Source: CAMFLJ01 sp963702555 (lineage in GTDB: Bacteria > Actinomycetota > Acidimicrobiia > Acidimicrobiales > Acidimicrobilacustridaceae). From it: 64,000 nucleotides of DNA. Made by a program: the position numbers and the translations under genes. The DNA is taken from positions 1 through 64,000 of the forward strand of contig CAVPCW010000012.1 of NCBI GenBank assembly GCA_963702555.1, given 5' to 3'. Each line of letters begins with the position of its first letter. Within the stretch, counting starts at the first letter, position 1. Below, piece by piece: positions 9,421 to 18,718 of this stretch. A model generated the notes under the pieces. That model was not told the DNA's origin and ran no database searches. It was given only the letters and a program-made list of their open reading frames with translations.

Positions 9421-10496
9421 ATGGACCAGCCCTGGTTGTTGGTGCTGGCCGTGGCGGCGGTCGCGGCGATGGCGGTGTGGGCGCGCTCGGCCCGCTACCG
9501 CCAACGCCAACTGCGCCGCACCGAGGCCGGCGGTGGCGACCCCGACCTCGTCGCGCTCGTGCGCTCCGACCTCCGCAAGGACACGCTCGCCGCGGGCATG
9601 TGGGCGCTGGTGGCGATCACGTCGTCGTCATGGCGTTCCGGGCCAGCACCGACCTCACGGTGGTGCTGCTGGTGCTCATCGTCCCTGCCGTGATCTCGGT
9701 GGTGCTGGGCCGCAACTTCGTGGCCGAGGCCCGGGTGGCGCAGGCCCGCGCCGAGCTCGAGCGCCGGGCCCAGGAGGTCCTCGACCAGGAGGAGCTGGCG
9801 CCCCGTCGGTGGGCGGCCCGACTCGCCCCGGAGGACCTGCCCGACGTGACCGGCTTCGAGATCGGCCGGGTCTACCAGGCCGGCTCCGGGCTGATGGCCG
9901 GCGACTTCTACGACCTCGTCCGCCTCTCGCCCACGCGGCTGGCCGCGGTGATCGGCGACGTCTCGGGCCACGGCATCGAGCCCGCCATCACCGCCTTCCA
10001 GGCCAAGTACCTGCTGCGGGTGTTCCTGCGGCAGTACCGCGACCCCGCCCAGGCCCTCGAGGAGCTCAACGCCCAGATGTCGGCGGTGGGTGGCCCCGAG
10101 GAGTTCATCAGCCTCTGCGTGGTGGTGTTCGACACCGCGGCCGGCACCCTGCGCCACGCCTCGGCCGGTCATCCCGCTGCGTGGCTCTGGCACGGGCGGG
10201 AGGTGCGGCCGCTGCGGGCCACGGGGCCCGTGCTGATGATGGACCCGAAGGCCGAGTACACGAGCCGGGAGCGGGCCCTCGAGTCCGGCGACCTCTGCCT
10301 GCTCTACACCGACGGCCTCTCGGAGGTCCGCGACGGGGGCCAGATGTTCGGCGAGGACCGGGTGGCCGCCGCGGTGCGGCGTGATCCGGGCGTGTCGGCC
10401 GACGTACTGTGCAAGTCGCTGCTCGAAGCCGCCAGTGACTTCTCGAGCGGGCCCCTCCCCGATGACATCGCCATCCTCGCCATCCGCCGCGACTGA
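9421..10496 (+). CDS. Membrane-anchored SpoIIE/PP2C-type serine phosphatase, one frameshift
   Basis: Two N-terminal membrane helices (LLVLAVAAVAAMAVW and TVVLLVLIVPAVISVVLG) are followed by a short coiled segment (VAQARAELERRAQEVLDQEE) and a PPM/SpoIIE phosphatase domain. Metal-binding motifs are clear: GDFYDLV, GDVSGHGIEPA, SAGHPAAW, LYTDGLSEVRDGG and a final DDIAILAI. Enzymes of this class usually dephosphorylate anti-anti-sigma factors; none is seen here. The frame changes near 9620, where one C appears to be missing (ATCACGTCG for ATCACCGTCG). Repair gives about 358 residues. The ATG at 9421 lies after a GAGGAGGCGGGGG stretch. Confidence 0.85.
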
Positions 10497-10540
10497 GCCA
10501 CGCCTCCGCCGAGCGGTCGACCCCAGCAGGGGAGCCCCCG

Positions 10541-10744
10541 TTGCCGTGGTGTGAGGACTGCTCGAAGTTCTGGAACCCGAACTCGCTGCCGCCCGACGGC
10601 ACCTGCCCCTCCTGTGGGCGGGTCATCGGCGACACGCCCGACACCAGCAAGGTGCCGTGGCACTTCTGGATCCTGATCCTCGCCGCCGCGCTCTACCTGG
10701 GCTGGCGACTCGTGCAGGGGGTGGGATGGCTGTTCAACCAGTAG
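10541..10744 (+). CDS. Small zinc-ribbon protein with one membrane helix
   Basis: A 67-residue protein starting at a TTG (10541), preceded by AGGGGAG. The N-terminal half has two CxxC pairs (CEDC at 4-7 and CPSC at about 22-25), as in a zinc ribbon. The C-terminal half is one helix, WHFWILILAAALYLGWRLVQ. Function unknown; proteins of this kind are common short reading frames in Actinobacteria. Its last 19 bases overlap the start of the monooxygenase gene, so the two are probably translated from one message. Confidence 0.65.
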   Translation: MPWCEDCSKFWNPNSLPPDGTCPSCGRVIGDTPDTSKVPWHFWILILAAALYLGWRLVQGVGWLFNQ

Positions 10745-12258
10745 CGGCAGGGGCTGGCGCCCGCACGGCCGGCTCCGATGTCGACGTCCACGATGTCATC
10801 GTCATCGGCGCCGGCTTCGGGGGGCTCGGCGCCGGGCACGCCCTGCGGAAGGCCGGTGTCGACCGCTTCGTCATCCTCGAGGCGGCCGACGCGGTCGGAG
10901 GCACCTGGCGCGACAACACCTATCCCGGGTGCGCCTGTGACATCCCGAGCCACCTGTACTCGTTCTCGTTCGCCCAGAACCCGGAGTGGAGCCGCAGCTA
11001 CCCGGCCCAGCCGGAGATCGAGGCCTACCTCGATCGCACCACCGACGACCTGGCGCTGCGGCCCTTCATCCGGTTCGGGTGCGAGGTGTCCGAGCTGCGC
11101 TGGGACGACGCCCGGGCGCTGTGGCGGGTGGTGCTCGCCGACGGCTCCGAGCTCGTCGCCCGCTCGGTGATCAGCGCCACGGGTGGGCTGAGCCGACCGG
11201 CGATGCCCGACATCGAGGGACTCGACCGCTTCGCCGGGACGGTGTTCCACTCCGCCCGCTGGCGCCACGACCACGACCTCACCGATGAGCGGGTCGGCGT
11301 GATCGGCACCGGTGCCTCGGCCATCCAGTTCGTGCCGCAGATCGCCCCGGTGGCGGGGCACACCACGGTCTTCCAGCGCACCGCGCCGTGGGTGCTGCCC
11401 CGCGACGACCGCCCTGCGCCGATGTGGCGTCGTCGGCTCTACGCCACGGTGCCGTTCCTCCAGCGCCTCCACCGCTGGCGGGTCTACGCCCGCCAGGAGC
11501 TGCTGGCGCTGGCCTTCGTCGGTCGGGGTCGGGCCCGGGCGGGCGTGTCGGCCCGCATCGCCGAGGCCGGGCGGGAGCACATCGCCGAGCACATCGCCGA
11601 CCCCGAGCTGCGCGCCACGCTCACCCCCACCTACGAGCCCGGCTGCAAGCGGCTGTTGATCGCCAACGACTGGTACCCGGCGCTGGCCCGTGACGACGTC
11701 GACGTGGTGAGCGATCCGATCGCCGAGATCGTCCCGGAGGGCGTGCGCACCGTCGACGGCACGCTGCACGAGCTCGACACGATCGTGCTGGGCACCGGCT
11801 TCACCGCCACCGAGTTCCTCGCCCCGATGAAGGTGGTGGGCCGGGACGGGTTGGAGCTCGACGAGCACTGGAGCTCGGGTGCCGCCACCCACCTCGGCAT
11901 CGCCGTCAGCGGCTTCCCCAACCTGTTCCTGCTGGTGGGCCCGGGCACCACCCTCGGCCACAACTCGATCGTGTTCATGATCGAGGCCCAGCTGCGATGG
12001 GTCATGGCCGCGCTCCGCGAGAGCTGGCGCCGGGGGAGTGCCCTCGAGCTGCGGCCCGAGGTCGAGCGGGCGGAGTACGCCGAGCAGCAGCGCCGGGCCG
12101 AGGGCACGGTCTGGGCCTCGGGCTGTGACAGCTGGTACCGCTCGCCCGACGGGCGCCTCGACACCATCTGGCCCGGCACCACGATCGAGTACTGGTGGCG
12201 CACCCGCAGGTTCGACCCGGCGACGCTCCGGCCGGTCGCCCCGTCGGCCGTCGACTGA
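10726..12258 (+). CDS. FAD-dependent monooxygenase of the Baeyer-Villiger/FMO group
   Basis: The 510-residue protein has the FAD Rossmann motif GAGFGGLGAG near the N-terminus, GGTWRDNTYPGCACDIPSH (the usual GGTW...YPG...D block), the fingerprint FAGTVFHSARW (FxGxxxHxxxW), and a second nucleotide motif GVIGTGASAIQ for NADPH. FVFMIEAQLRW-like and GHNSIVFMIEAQ segments near the C-terminus are typical of these enzymes. It should insert one oxygen into a ketone or similar substrate; the substrate is not evident. I chose the ATG at 10726, which overlaps the zinc-ribbon gene by 19 bases. The same frame is open to 10657. Confidence 0.85.
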   Translation: MAVQPVAAGAGARTAGSDVDVHDVIVIGAGFGGLGAGHALRKAGVDRFVILEAADAVGGTWRDNTYPGCACDIPSHLYSFSFAQNPEWSRSYPAQPEIEAYLDRTTDDLALRPFIRFGCEVSELRWDDARALWRVVLADGSELVARSVISATGGLSRPAMPDIEGLDRFAGTVFHSARWRHDHDLTDERVGVIGTGASAIQFVPQIAPVAGHTTVFQRTAPWVLPRDDRPAPMWRRRLYATVPFLQRLHRWRVYARQELLALAFVGRGRARAGVSARIAEAGREHIAEHIADPELRATLTPTYEPGCKRLLIANDWYPALARDDVDVVSDPIAEIVPEGVRTVDGTLHELDTIVLGTGFTATEFLAPMKVVGRDGLELDEHWSSGAATHLGIAVSGFPNLFLLVGPGTTLGHNSIVFMIEAQLRWVMAALRESWRRGSALELRPEVERAEYAEQQRRAEGTVWASGCDSWYRSPDGRLDTIWPGTTIEYWWRTRRFDPATLRPVAPSAVD

Positions 12259-12304
12259 CCCCGATTCGGAGGCCGGCCCGGCGCTGACTATGGTTGACCC
12301 TCCA

Positions 12305-12382
12305 CGGGCTGTGGCGCAGCTTGGTTAGCGCGTCGGTCTGGGGGACCGAAGGTCGTGGGTTCGAATCCCGCCAGCCCGACCA
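12305..12382 (+). tRNA. tRNA-Pro (anticodon GGG)
   Basis: The cloverleaf folds fully: acceptor CGGGCTG/CAGCCCG, D-stem GCGC/GCGC, anticodon stem TCGGT/ACCGA around the loop CTGGGGG (anticodon GGG), T-stem GTGGG/CCCGC with loop TTCGAAT. The discriminator is A and the CCA end is encoded (12380-12382). Confidence 0.96.
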
Positions 12383-12397
12383 ACAACACCCTGCACA

Positions 12398-12426
12398 GAG
12401 GCCCTCGCCATCACGGCGAGGGCCTC
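12398..12426. terminator. Strong hairpin terminator after tRNA-Pro
   Basis: GAGGCCCTCGCC (12398-12409) and GGCGAGGGCCTC (12415-12426) form a perfect 12-bp stem with a 5-base loop, followed by CGTCGTTGCG. It lies between the tRNA and the converging molybdopterin oxidoreductase gene and could serve both strands. Confidence 0.8.
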
Positions 12427-12452
12427 CGTCGTTGCGAAGAAGTGGTCCTGGG

Positions 12453-14468
12453 TCAGACCGCGGTGACGGTGACGGGCAGACCGGAGGCAAGGGGCATGGC
12501 CGTCAGCGGATCGACGTCGACGGTGGCGCTGGTGAGGCGTCCGGCCGGGGAGTCGCCCCGGCCGTGGGTGAGCGACACCGTGCCCGGGCGCATCCGCTCG
12601 TCGAGCGCCGCGGACACCTCGATCGACCCGTGGGCGCTGGTGACGGTGACCCGACCGGGGGCTGTCAGGCCGAGGGCCGACGCGTCGGCGGGATGCAGGC
12701 GCAGCGCCGGCTCCTCGCCGTGCCCGGCGTAGGTGATGGAGTTGCTCCAGGCGACCTCGCGGCGGTTCACGAGCAGGAGGGTGCCGTCCGCCGGCTCGGC
12801 CGACCGCCCGGCCCGTGCCTCGAGCCGGTCGACGAGCTCGGTCGGGGCGAGGCGCCAGCGGCCGTCGGGGAGGAGTTGCTCGTGCACCCATCCGTGCTCG
12901 ATCGCCACATCGGTGCCGTGGGGTCCGTTGGCGAACACCTCGCCGGCGTCGAGGGGGCCGTGGCCAAGGAGGCCCGACAGGAACATCTCGTCGGTGAGGA
13001 GGTCGGGGTCGGCGCCGCCGAGCAGGTCGCCGCCATGGCGCCGGGCCAGCTGGGCGAGGATCCACCACGAGGGCTTCCGCTCGGCGACGGGCGCGACGAC
13101 CGGCCGGGTGGCCTGCATGGCCGAGCGCAACAGCACTCCCTCGGTCAGGCTGAGGTCGGCCCGCTCGAGTTGGCCCGTGGTGGGCAACACGTGGGTGGCG
13201 AGGGCGACGGTCTCTCCGTCGGCCACATCGAGCACCACCAGCGCGTCGAGCGTCGCGAGCGCGGCCTTCACCCGCTCGGGCTCGGGGAAGGCGAGCACCG
13301 GGTTGCCGCCGGTGACGACCAGGACGCGGACGTTGCCCGCCTCGATCTCGTCGACGAGGGCGAGGGCCGGCACCTGGCCGACCACACGGCGCAGGTCGGG
13401 ACGGGTCGGGGGACCGGGCATGGGGGCGGCGTTGCCCTTCCATTTCCCGAGCCGGTTGACCGCGCCCCGGTTGAAGCGCATCCCGCCGGACCAGTCGAGC
13501 GAGCCGGTGAGCACCAGCAGGCACCACCGCAGCCACTCCACCAGCACGCCGTCGCGGCCCATCGCCGGGCCCGTGCCGCAGAACACCGCCAGCCGGCCCT
13601 CGCAGGTGCGCACCTCGTGCAGGAGCGCCTCGAGGTCGGCGACGGGGACACCCGCCCGCTCGGCGCCGCGCTCGAGGGTGAACGGTGCCAGCAGCCGGCG
13701 CAGCACCACGAGGTCGGCGGCGTCGCACCAGCCGTCGACCTCCTCCGGGTCGAAGCCGTCGGCCAGCACCCCGGCCACCAGCGCGGCCAGGACCTCGACG
13801 TCGGAGCCGGGCGCGACGGGGAGGTGCCGGTCGGCCAGGGCGGCGGTCTCGGTGCGGCGGGGGTCGAGCACCCAGATCTGCCCACCGGAGGCCTGGTGCT
13901 CGCGCAGGTAGGTCACCGGGTCGGGGAGGGTCGTGCCGTACCCGTGCGACACCACCGGGTTGGAGCCGACGAACACAACCGGCCCGCCGTTGCCCGGTTC
14001 CCACACCGGGTTGAGCATGCCGTTGCCGGTGACCATCTCGGCCGCGACGAGCGCCGGCGCGTTGTCGACCGTGGCCGCCGTGTACACCGACGTGCTGCCG
14101 AGGCCGCCGTGCCACATGAACGAGGCGACCTGTCCGGCGGCGTCGTAGGCGAAGCCGGTGGCGAGGTAGAGGGCCACGGCGTCGGGGCCGCTCTCCGTGA
14201 CCACCGCGGCGATGCGGGAACCGAGGTCGTCGAGCACCTCGTCCCACGACACCTGGCGGCCGTCGAGGACGGGATGGTCGAGGCGACTGCTGCGGTGGTG
14301 CCACTCGGGGATGCCCCGGCCCTTCGGGCACGTGTAGCCCCGTGACACAGGGTGGTCGGCGTCGCCCCTGACCTTGATGACACGCTCGCTGTCGACCGTC
14401 ACCACGATCCCGCACGCGGCGGCGCAGATCCGGCAGTACGTGCGGTGTTCGATCGGTGCGTCGGTCAC
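12453..14468 (-). CDS. Molybdopterin-dependent (bis-MGD) oxidoreductase
   Basis: A 671-residue DMSO-reductase-family protein. The N-terminal 4Fe-4S site is CRICAAACG with a later CPKGRG (CxxCxxxC...C). Next come GxNP-like cofactor motifs (VFVGSNPVVSHGYG, VLDPRRTETA, VVTGGNPVLAFPE) and the C-terminal molybdopterin-binding beta domain (LLLVNRREVAWSNSITYAGH, PADASALGL, RVTVTSAHG). No Tat signal is seen, so a cytoplasmic enzyme is likely. Electron partners are not encoded nearby and the substrate is unknown. The start is a GTG at 14466-14468 after GAGGGGGG. Complete and unbroken. Confidence 0.85.
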   Translation of the reverse strand: MTDAPIEHRTYCRICAAACGIVVTVDSERVIKVRGDADHPVSRGYTCPKGRGIPEWHHRSSRLDHPVLDGRQVSWDEVLDDLGSRIAAVVTESGPDAVALYLATGFAYDAAGQVASFMWHGGLGSTSVYTAATVDNAPALVAAEMVTGNGMLNPVWEPGNGGPVVFVGSNPVVSHGYGTTLPDPVTYLREHQASGGQIWVLDPRRTETAALADRHLPVAPGSDVEVLAALVAGVLADGFDPEEVDGWCDAADLVVLRRLLAPFTLERGAERAGVPVADLEALLHEVRTCEGRLAVFCGTGPAMGRDGVLVEWLRWCLLVLTGSLDWSGGMRFNRGAVNRLGKWKGNAAPMPGPPTRPDLRRVVGQVPALALVDEIEAGNVRVLVVTGGNPVLAFPEPERVKAALATLDALVVLDVADGETVALATHVLPTTGQLERADLSLTEGVLLRSAMQATRPVVAPVAERKPSWWILAQLARRHGGDLLGGADPDLLTDEMFLSGLLGHGPLDAGEVFANGPHGTDVAIEHGWVHEQLLPDGRWRLAPTELVDRLEARAGRSAEPADGTLLLVNRREVAWSNSITYAGHGEEPALRLHPADASALGLTAPGRVTVTSAHGSIEVSAALDERMRPGTVSLTHGRGDSPAGRLTSATVDVDPLTAMPLASGLPVTVTAV

Positions 14469-14564
14469 GTGGCCCCCCTCGGTCGACACTCCATCATGAC
14501 CCTCCGCGAGCCTCTCCCGATCCGAAGCGTCGGAAATAGTTGCGTTGCGGATAAAACTGTGGGC

Positions 14565-14987
14565 ATGAGCATGAGCAATGACGACATGAACAACTGGAAC
14601 GCGCAGATCATCGCCGAGTTCCGCGCCAACGGCGGCAAGGTGGAGTCCTTCGGCGACGCGCCGATGGTGATCCTCCACAGCACCGGCGCCAAGTCCGGGG
14701 TCGAGCGTGAGAACCCGCTCGTGGCGCTGGTCGAGGGCGACGACATGTACCTCTTCGCCTCCAAGGCCGGCGCCCCGAACCACCCCGACTGGTACTACAA
14801 CCTGACGGCGAACCCGAAGGTCGAGATCGAGTTCGGCACCGAGCGCTTCGCCGCTGAGGCCGTCGAGGTCACCGGCACCGAGCGCGACGAGGTCTACGCC
14901 CGCCAGGTGGCCGCCCAGCCCGGGTTCGGCGACTACGAGAAGGCCACCACCCGCGTCATCCCGGTCTTCAGGATGGTCCGGGTCTGA
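14565..14987 (+). CDS. Deazaflavin (F420)-dependent nitroreductase family protein (Ddn-like)
   Basis: The 140-residue protein matches the Ddn/FDOR split-barrel family: APMVILHSTGAKSGVERENP (the F420 phosphate-binding TxGxKSG pattern), LYLFASKAGAPNHPDWYYN, NLTANPKVEIEFG and a final TRVIPVFRMVRV. Family members use reduced F420 for quinone, nitro or ene reductions. Two in-frame ATGs (14565 and 14571) are possible starts. The upstream region is unusually AT-rich (GCGGATAAAACTG) and may hold the promoter. It diverges from the molybdopterin gene. Confidence 0.88.
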   Translation: MSMSNDDMNNWNAQIIAEFRANGGKVESFGDAPMVILHSTGAKSGVERENPLVALVEGDDMYLFASKAGAPNHPDWYYNLTANPKVEIEFGTERFAAEAVEVTGTERDEVYARQVAAQPGFGDYEKATTRVIPVFRMVRV

Positions 14988-15107
14988 GCCGTTCGGGCCG
15001 GGGGCGAGTACCCCGGCCCCGTCGGTTGCGCCCCTAAGGTGGCCAGGCCTCCGTCGACGTCCGGCGGAGGCCTCGCATCGCCACCGAACCGCCCGGAGCC
15101 CTCGTCC

Positions 15108-16694
15108 ATGACCCCCGCTGACACCCCCGACGCCGATCCGACACCGGACGACGGCGACGCCCCCGAGCAGCTCGAGGGTGCCGAGGAGGAGCGGGCGTCG
15201 ATCAGGGCCCAGCGCCTGGCGAAGCTGGCCAAGCTGCGCGACGAAGGGGTCGACCCCTACCCGTACCGCTTCGACCGCGACCGCACCATCGGGGAGCTGC
15301 GGGAGTCGTTCGCCCACCTCGAGGCGGGGGAGGAGACCGACACCGTCGTCCGCGTCGCCGGTCGCCTGATGCTCAAGCGGGAGCAGGGCAAGCTGACCTT
15401 CGGCCAGCTGCGCGACCGCAGTGGCGAGGTCCAGCTCTTCGTCTCGGCCAAGGTGCTCGACCCCGAGACCGACGCCTTCGCCGCATTCAACGACCTCGAC
15501 CGGGGCGACTGGGTCGGCGTCGAGGGCACCGTGATGGTGACCCGCAAGGGTGAGCTGTCGGTCAAGGTCACGTCGTTCGAGCTGCTGTCCAAGGCACTGC
15601 GCCCGCTCCCCGACAAGTGGAAGGGCCTGGCCGACGTCGACGCCCGCTACCGCCAGCGCTACGTCGACCTGACGGTCAACACCGACGCCCGCCGGGTCTT
15701 CGAGATCCGCTTCGCCGCCGTCGACGCCATCCGTCAGGAGCTGCGCGACCGGGGCTACCTCGAGGTCGAGACGCCGATCCTCAACCTCTCCCAGGGCGGG
15801 GCCACGGCCCGGCCCTTCATCACCCACTACAACGCCCTCGACATCGACACCTACCTCCGCATCGCTCTCGAGCTGCCGCTCAAGCGCCTCCTCGTCGGCG
15901 GGTTCGAGCGGGTCTTCGAGATCAGCCGCGTGTTCCGCAACGAGGGCATCGACACCCGCCACAACCCCGAGTTCACGATGCTCGAGGCCTACGAGGCCTT
16001 CGGCGACTACTCGGAGATGATCGAGCTCACCGAGGCGCTGGTCTCCGGTGCAGCCGTCGCCGCCACCGGTGGCACCACCGTCGAGCTGCGGGGCGAGCAG
16101 ATCGACCTGGCCCCGCCGTGGCGCCGGGTCACCATGGTCGAGCTCATCAAGGAGGTCGTCGGCGTCGACATCCATCCGGGCATGCCGGTCGCCGAGGCCC
16201 GGGCGGTCCTCGACGGCCTCGGCCTCGCCTGGCAGGACGGCTGGGGCGCCGGCCGGTGCACCCACGAGGTCTACGACGAGCTGGTCGAACCGAAGGTCAC
16301 CCAGCCCACCGTGGTGCTCGACCACCCCAGGGAGACCTCGCCGCTCGCCAAGCCCCATCGGAGCAACCCCGACCTGGTCGAGCGCTTCGAGGTCATCGTC
16401 GACGGGCGCGAGCTGGCCAACGCCTACAGCGAGCTCAACGACCCGGTCGAGCAGCTCGCCCGCTTCCGGGAGGAAGCCGCCCACAAGGCTGCCGGTGACC
16501 CCGAGGCCGGCGATGTCGACTACGACTACATCCGGGCACTCGAGTACGGCATGCCGCCGGCCGGCGGGCTCGGCATCGGCATCGACCGCCTCATCATGCT
16601 GCTCGCCGGCGTCGAGAGCATCCGGGAGGTCATCCTCTTCCCGACGCTGCGCCCCGAGGTCGGGCTGGGCGACGACGACTTCCCGTCGAGCTGA
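15108..16694 (+). CDS. lysS: Lysyl-tRNA synthetase, class II
   Basis: A 528-residue enzyme with an OB-fold anticodon domain (RVAGRLMLKREQGKLTFGQL, VQLFVSAKVLD) and the class II core. Motif 2 is FERVFEISRVFRNEGID with RHNPEFTMLEAYEAFGDY, and motif 3 is GGLGIGIDRLIMLLAGVES. The lysine-site signature HNPEF...EAYEA is present. The acidic N-terminal extension of about 40 residues is longer than usual. The start is the ATG at 15108. It lies 53 bases before an MprF-like lysyltransferase gene on the same strand, which matches the two functions joined in mycobacterial LysX. Confidence 0.96.
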   Translation: MTPADTPDADPTPDDGDAPEQLEGAEEERASIRAQRLAKLAKLRDEGVDPYPYRFDRDRTIGELRESFAHLEAGEETDTVVRVAGRLMLKREQGKLTFGQLRDRSGEVQLFVSAKVLDPETDAFAAFNDLDRGDWVGVEGTVMVTRKGELSVKVTSFELLSKALRPLPDKWKGLADVDARYRQRYVDLTVNTDARRVFEIRFAAVDAIRQELRDRGYLEVETPILNLSQGGATARPFITHYNALDIDTYLRIALELPLKRLLVGGFERVFEISRVFRNEGIDTRHNPEFTMLEAYEAFGDYSEMIELTEALVSGAAVAATGGTTVELRGEQIDLAPPWRRVTMVELIKEVVGVDIHPGMPVAEARAVLDGLGLAWQDGWGAGRCTHEVYDELVEPKVTQPTVVLDHPRETSPLAKPHRSNPDLVERFEVIVDGRELANAYSELNDPVEQLARFREEAAHKAAGDPEAGDVDYDYIRALEYGMPPAGGLGIGIDRLIMLLAGVESIREVILFPTLRPEVGLGDDDFPSS

Positions 16695-16747
16695 CGTGAC
16701 CGGGCCCTGCCCGCCCGCCGGACGTCCTGACGGGGTGCCGTCCCGGG

Positions 16748-18718
16748 GTGCAGGATGCACGCGTGCGGCGTGACCTGACCATCCCCCGGCTCGTCGGGTT
16801 CCTCACTGCGCTGGGCGGCCTGCTGCTGGTCGTGTCGACCCTGCCGATCCTGCGCACCCGGGTCGAGAACGTCGCCGAGACCTTCACCCCCTTCGGGGTG
16901 AGGGTCACGAGCCACGTCGTGGCCCTCGGCGCCGGCGCCGCCCTGCTCTACCTGGCCGGCCAGCTGGCCCGCCGCCGCCACCTGGCGTGGATCCTCGCGC
17001 TGGTGCTGTTCGGGGCCAGCACCATCGTGAACGTGCTGCGGGTGCACCACAACGTCGCCGCCGGGTACTCGCTGGTGATGGTGGTCCTGCTCGTGGTCAG
17101 CCGCAGGCAGTTCAGCGCCCCCGGCGACCCGCCGACCTTCTTCGAGTTCATCCGGTTCGTGCCCTGGTACCTGCTCGGGGTGTTCGCCTACGGCTTCGCC
17201 GCCCTCTACCTCGAGCGGGAGAGCATCTCGCCGGAGCCGACCTTCTGGAACAACGTCGAGACGATCCTGTTCGGACTGATCGGGGTCGACGGGCCGTACA
17301 CGTATCAGCGGAAGTTCTTCGACTGGGCCTTCCCGTCGTCGCTGCTCGCCCTCGGCGTCGGTGGTCTCGCCTGGGCGCTGGTGCTCCTGTTCCGCCCGAT
17401 CGTGGCCCGTCCCGAGGCCGACACGCCCGCCTGGGCCAAGGCGCTCGACATCGTGCGCGAGCACAGCAGCGACACGCTCGACTACTTCGCCCTTCGCAAC
17501 GACAAGCTCTTCTTCTTCTCGTCCGACGGGAAGGCGATGATCGCCTACACCTACGTCGGCCGGCACGCCCTGGCGTCGGGCGATCCCGTCGGGGCCCCGG
17601 AGTCGGCGGCGCTCGTGGTCGACGAGTTCCTCGCCATGTGCCGCCAGCGGGCCTGGGGCGTCGCCTTCCTGGCCGCTCGGGAGGCGGACCGCCAGCTGTA
17701 TCTCGACCGGGGCCTGCACACCGTCTACCTCGGTGACGAGGCGATCGTGCGCTGCGAGGGCTTCTCCCTCCAGGGCAAGAAGTGGAAGAGCATCCGGCAG
17801 TCGTCGGGCCGCATCGAGCGCACCTATCGCTTCGTGTGGATGGCCGAGACGGAGGCCAGCCCCGAACTGATCGCCAAGCTCAACGAGATCTCTCATCGCT
17901 GGCGGGGCAAGGCCCCCGAGCGCGGCTTCACGATGACGCTCAGCCAGGACGTCGAGGGCACCAACCCGGCGTTCCACCTCTGCATCGCCCTCGACGAGAA
18001 CGACGAGCCCGGCGGGTTCCTCCGGGTCGTGCCGGTGTTCGGCCCCGAGCCGGGCTACACGCTCGACATCATGCGCCGCGACCCGGACACGCCGAACGGC
18101 ATGACGGAGTTCCTCCTCACCCGCACGGTGATGAAGCTCGACGAGCTCGGCTACGACCGCTTCTCGATGAACTTCGCGGCATGGGGCCGCTTCTTCGAAG
18201 AGGACGTCGAGTACTCGCTCGGCCAACGGGCCGTGAAGCTGCTGCTCGACGTGATGAGCCCCTTCTACCAGATCAAGTCGTTGAAGGAGTTCAACCAGCG
18301 CTTCTACCCGGAGTGGGTGCCGCGCTGCATCGTCTACGACGACTTCCGGGACCTCCCGAAGGTGGCCCTGCTCTATTCGAGTGCGGAGGGCTTCCTGCAC
18401 ATCCCCGTGATCGGGCGCTACTTCCTGCCCCGCACGATCGGGGAGCCGGGCCACCCGATCGTGCCGTCGGACCCCGCGGTGGTGCACCCACGCCCGACCC
18501 GCTCGACGGGCGCCCAGCAGGAGGCGCCGAGCCGGGGCCGACGGGCGGGCGACCCCGAGCAGACCGGTGGTGAGGTCGACAGCGGCGGGAAGCGTGACGG
18601 CGCTCGTCGTCCCGGCGGGACCGACGCGCCGGAGGGCGAGACGAGGGCCGAGCGGCGACGGCGCAAGCGGGCCGAGGAGGAAGCGGCCCGCCTCGCGGCG
18701 GAGGCCGCCGAGGCCTAG
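16748..18718 (+). CDS. MprF/LysX-like membrane lysyltransferase (DUF2156)
   Basis: A 656-residue protein. About six membrane helices occupy residues 15-220 (for example LVGFLTALGGLLLVVSTLPI, LAWILALVLFGASTIVNVL, SLLALGVGGLAWALVLLF). A DUF2156 aminoacyl-phosphatidylglycerol transferase domain follows (SDTLDYFALRNDKLFFFSS, VGRHALASGDPVGAPESA, RFVWMAETEAS, FYQIKSLKEFNQRFYPEWVP). Such enzymes move lysine from Lys-tRNA to phosphatidylglycerol at the membrane. The last 80 residues form a charged tail of R, K, E and A. The start is the GTG at 16748. The stop overlaps the stop of the converging DMT transporter. Confidence 0.85.
   Translation: MQDARVRRDLTIPRLVGFLTALGGLLLVVSTLPILRTRVENVAETFTPFGVRVTSHVVALGAGAALLYLAGQLARRRHLAWILALVLFGASTIVNVLRVHHNVAAGYSLVMVVLLVVSRRQFSAPGDPPTFFEFIRFVPWYLLGVFAYGFAALYLERESISPEPTFWNNVETILFGLIGVDGPYTYQRKFFDWAFPSSLLALGVGGLAWALVLLFRPIVARPEADTPAWAKALDIVREHSSDTLDYFALRNDKLFFFSSDGKAMIAYTYVGRHALASGDPVGAPESAALVVDEFLAMCRQRAWGVAFLAAREADRQLYLDRGLHTVYLGDEAIVRCEGFSLQGKKWKSIRQSSGRIERTYRFVWMAETEASPELIAKLNEISHRWRGKAPERGFTMTLSQDVEGTNPAFHLCIALDENDEPGGFLRVVPVFGPEPGYTLDIMRRDPDTPNGMTEFLLTRTVMKLDELGYDRFSMNFAAWGRFFEEDVEYSLGQRAVKLLLDVMSPFYQIKSLKEFNQRFYPEWVPRCIVYDDFRDLPKVALLYSSAEGFLHIPVIGRYFLPRTIGEPGHPIVPSDPAVVHPRPTRSTGAQQEAPSRGRRAGDPEQTGGEVDSGGKRDGARRPGGTDAPEGETRAERRRRKRAEEEAARLAAEAAEA

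Noticed and set aside
12453..16760. A 1435-residue open frame on the reverse strand reaching across lysS
   Set aside because: Only the 671 C-terminal residues (from 14468) are protein-like; the rest is the antisense of lysS and the Ddn-like gene.
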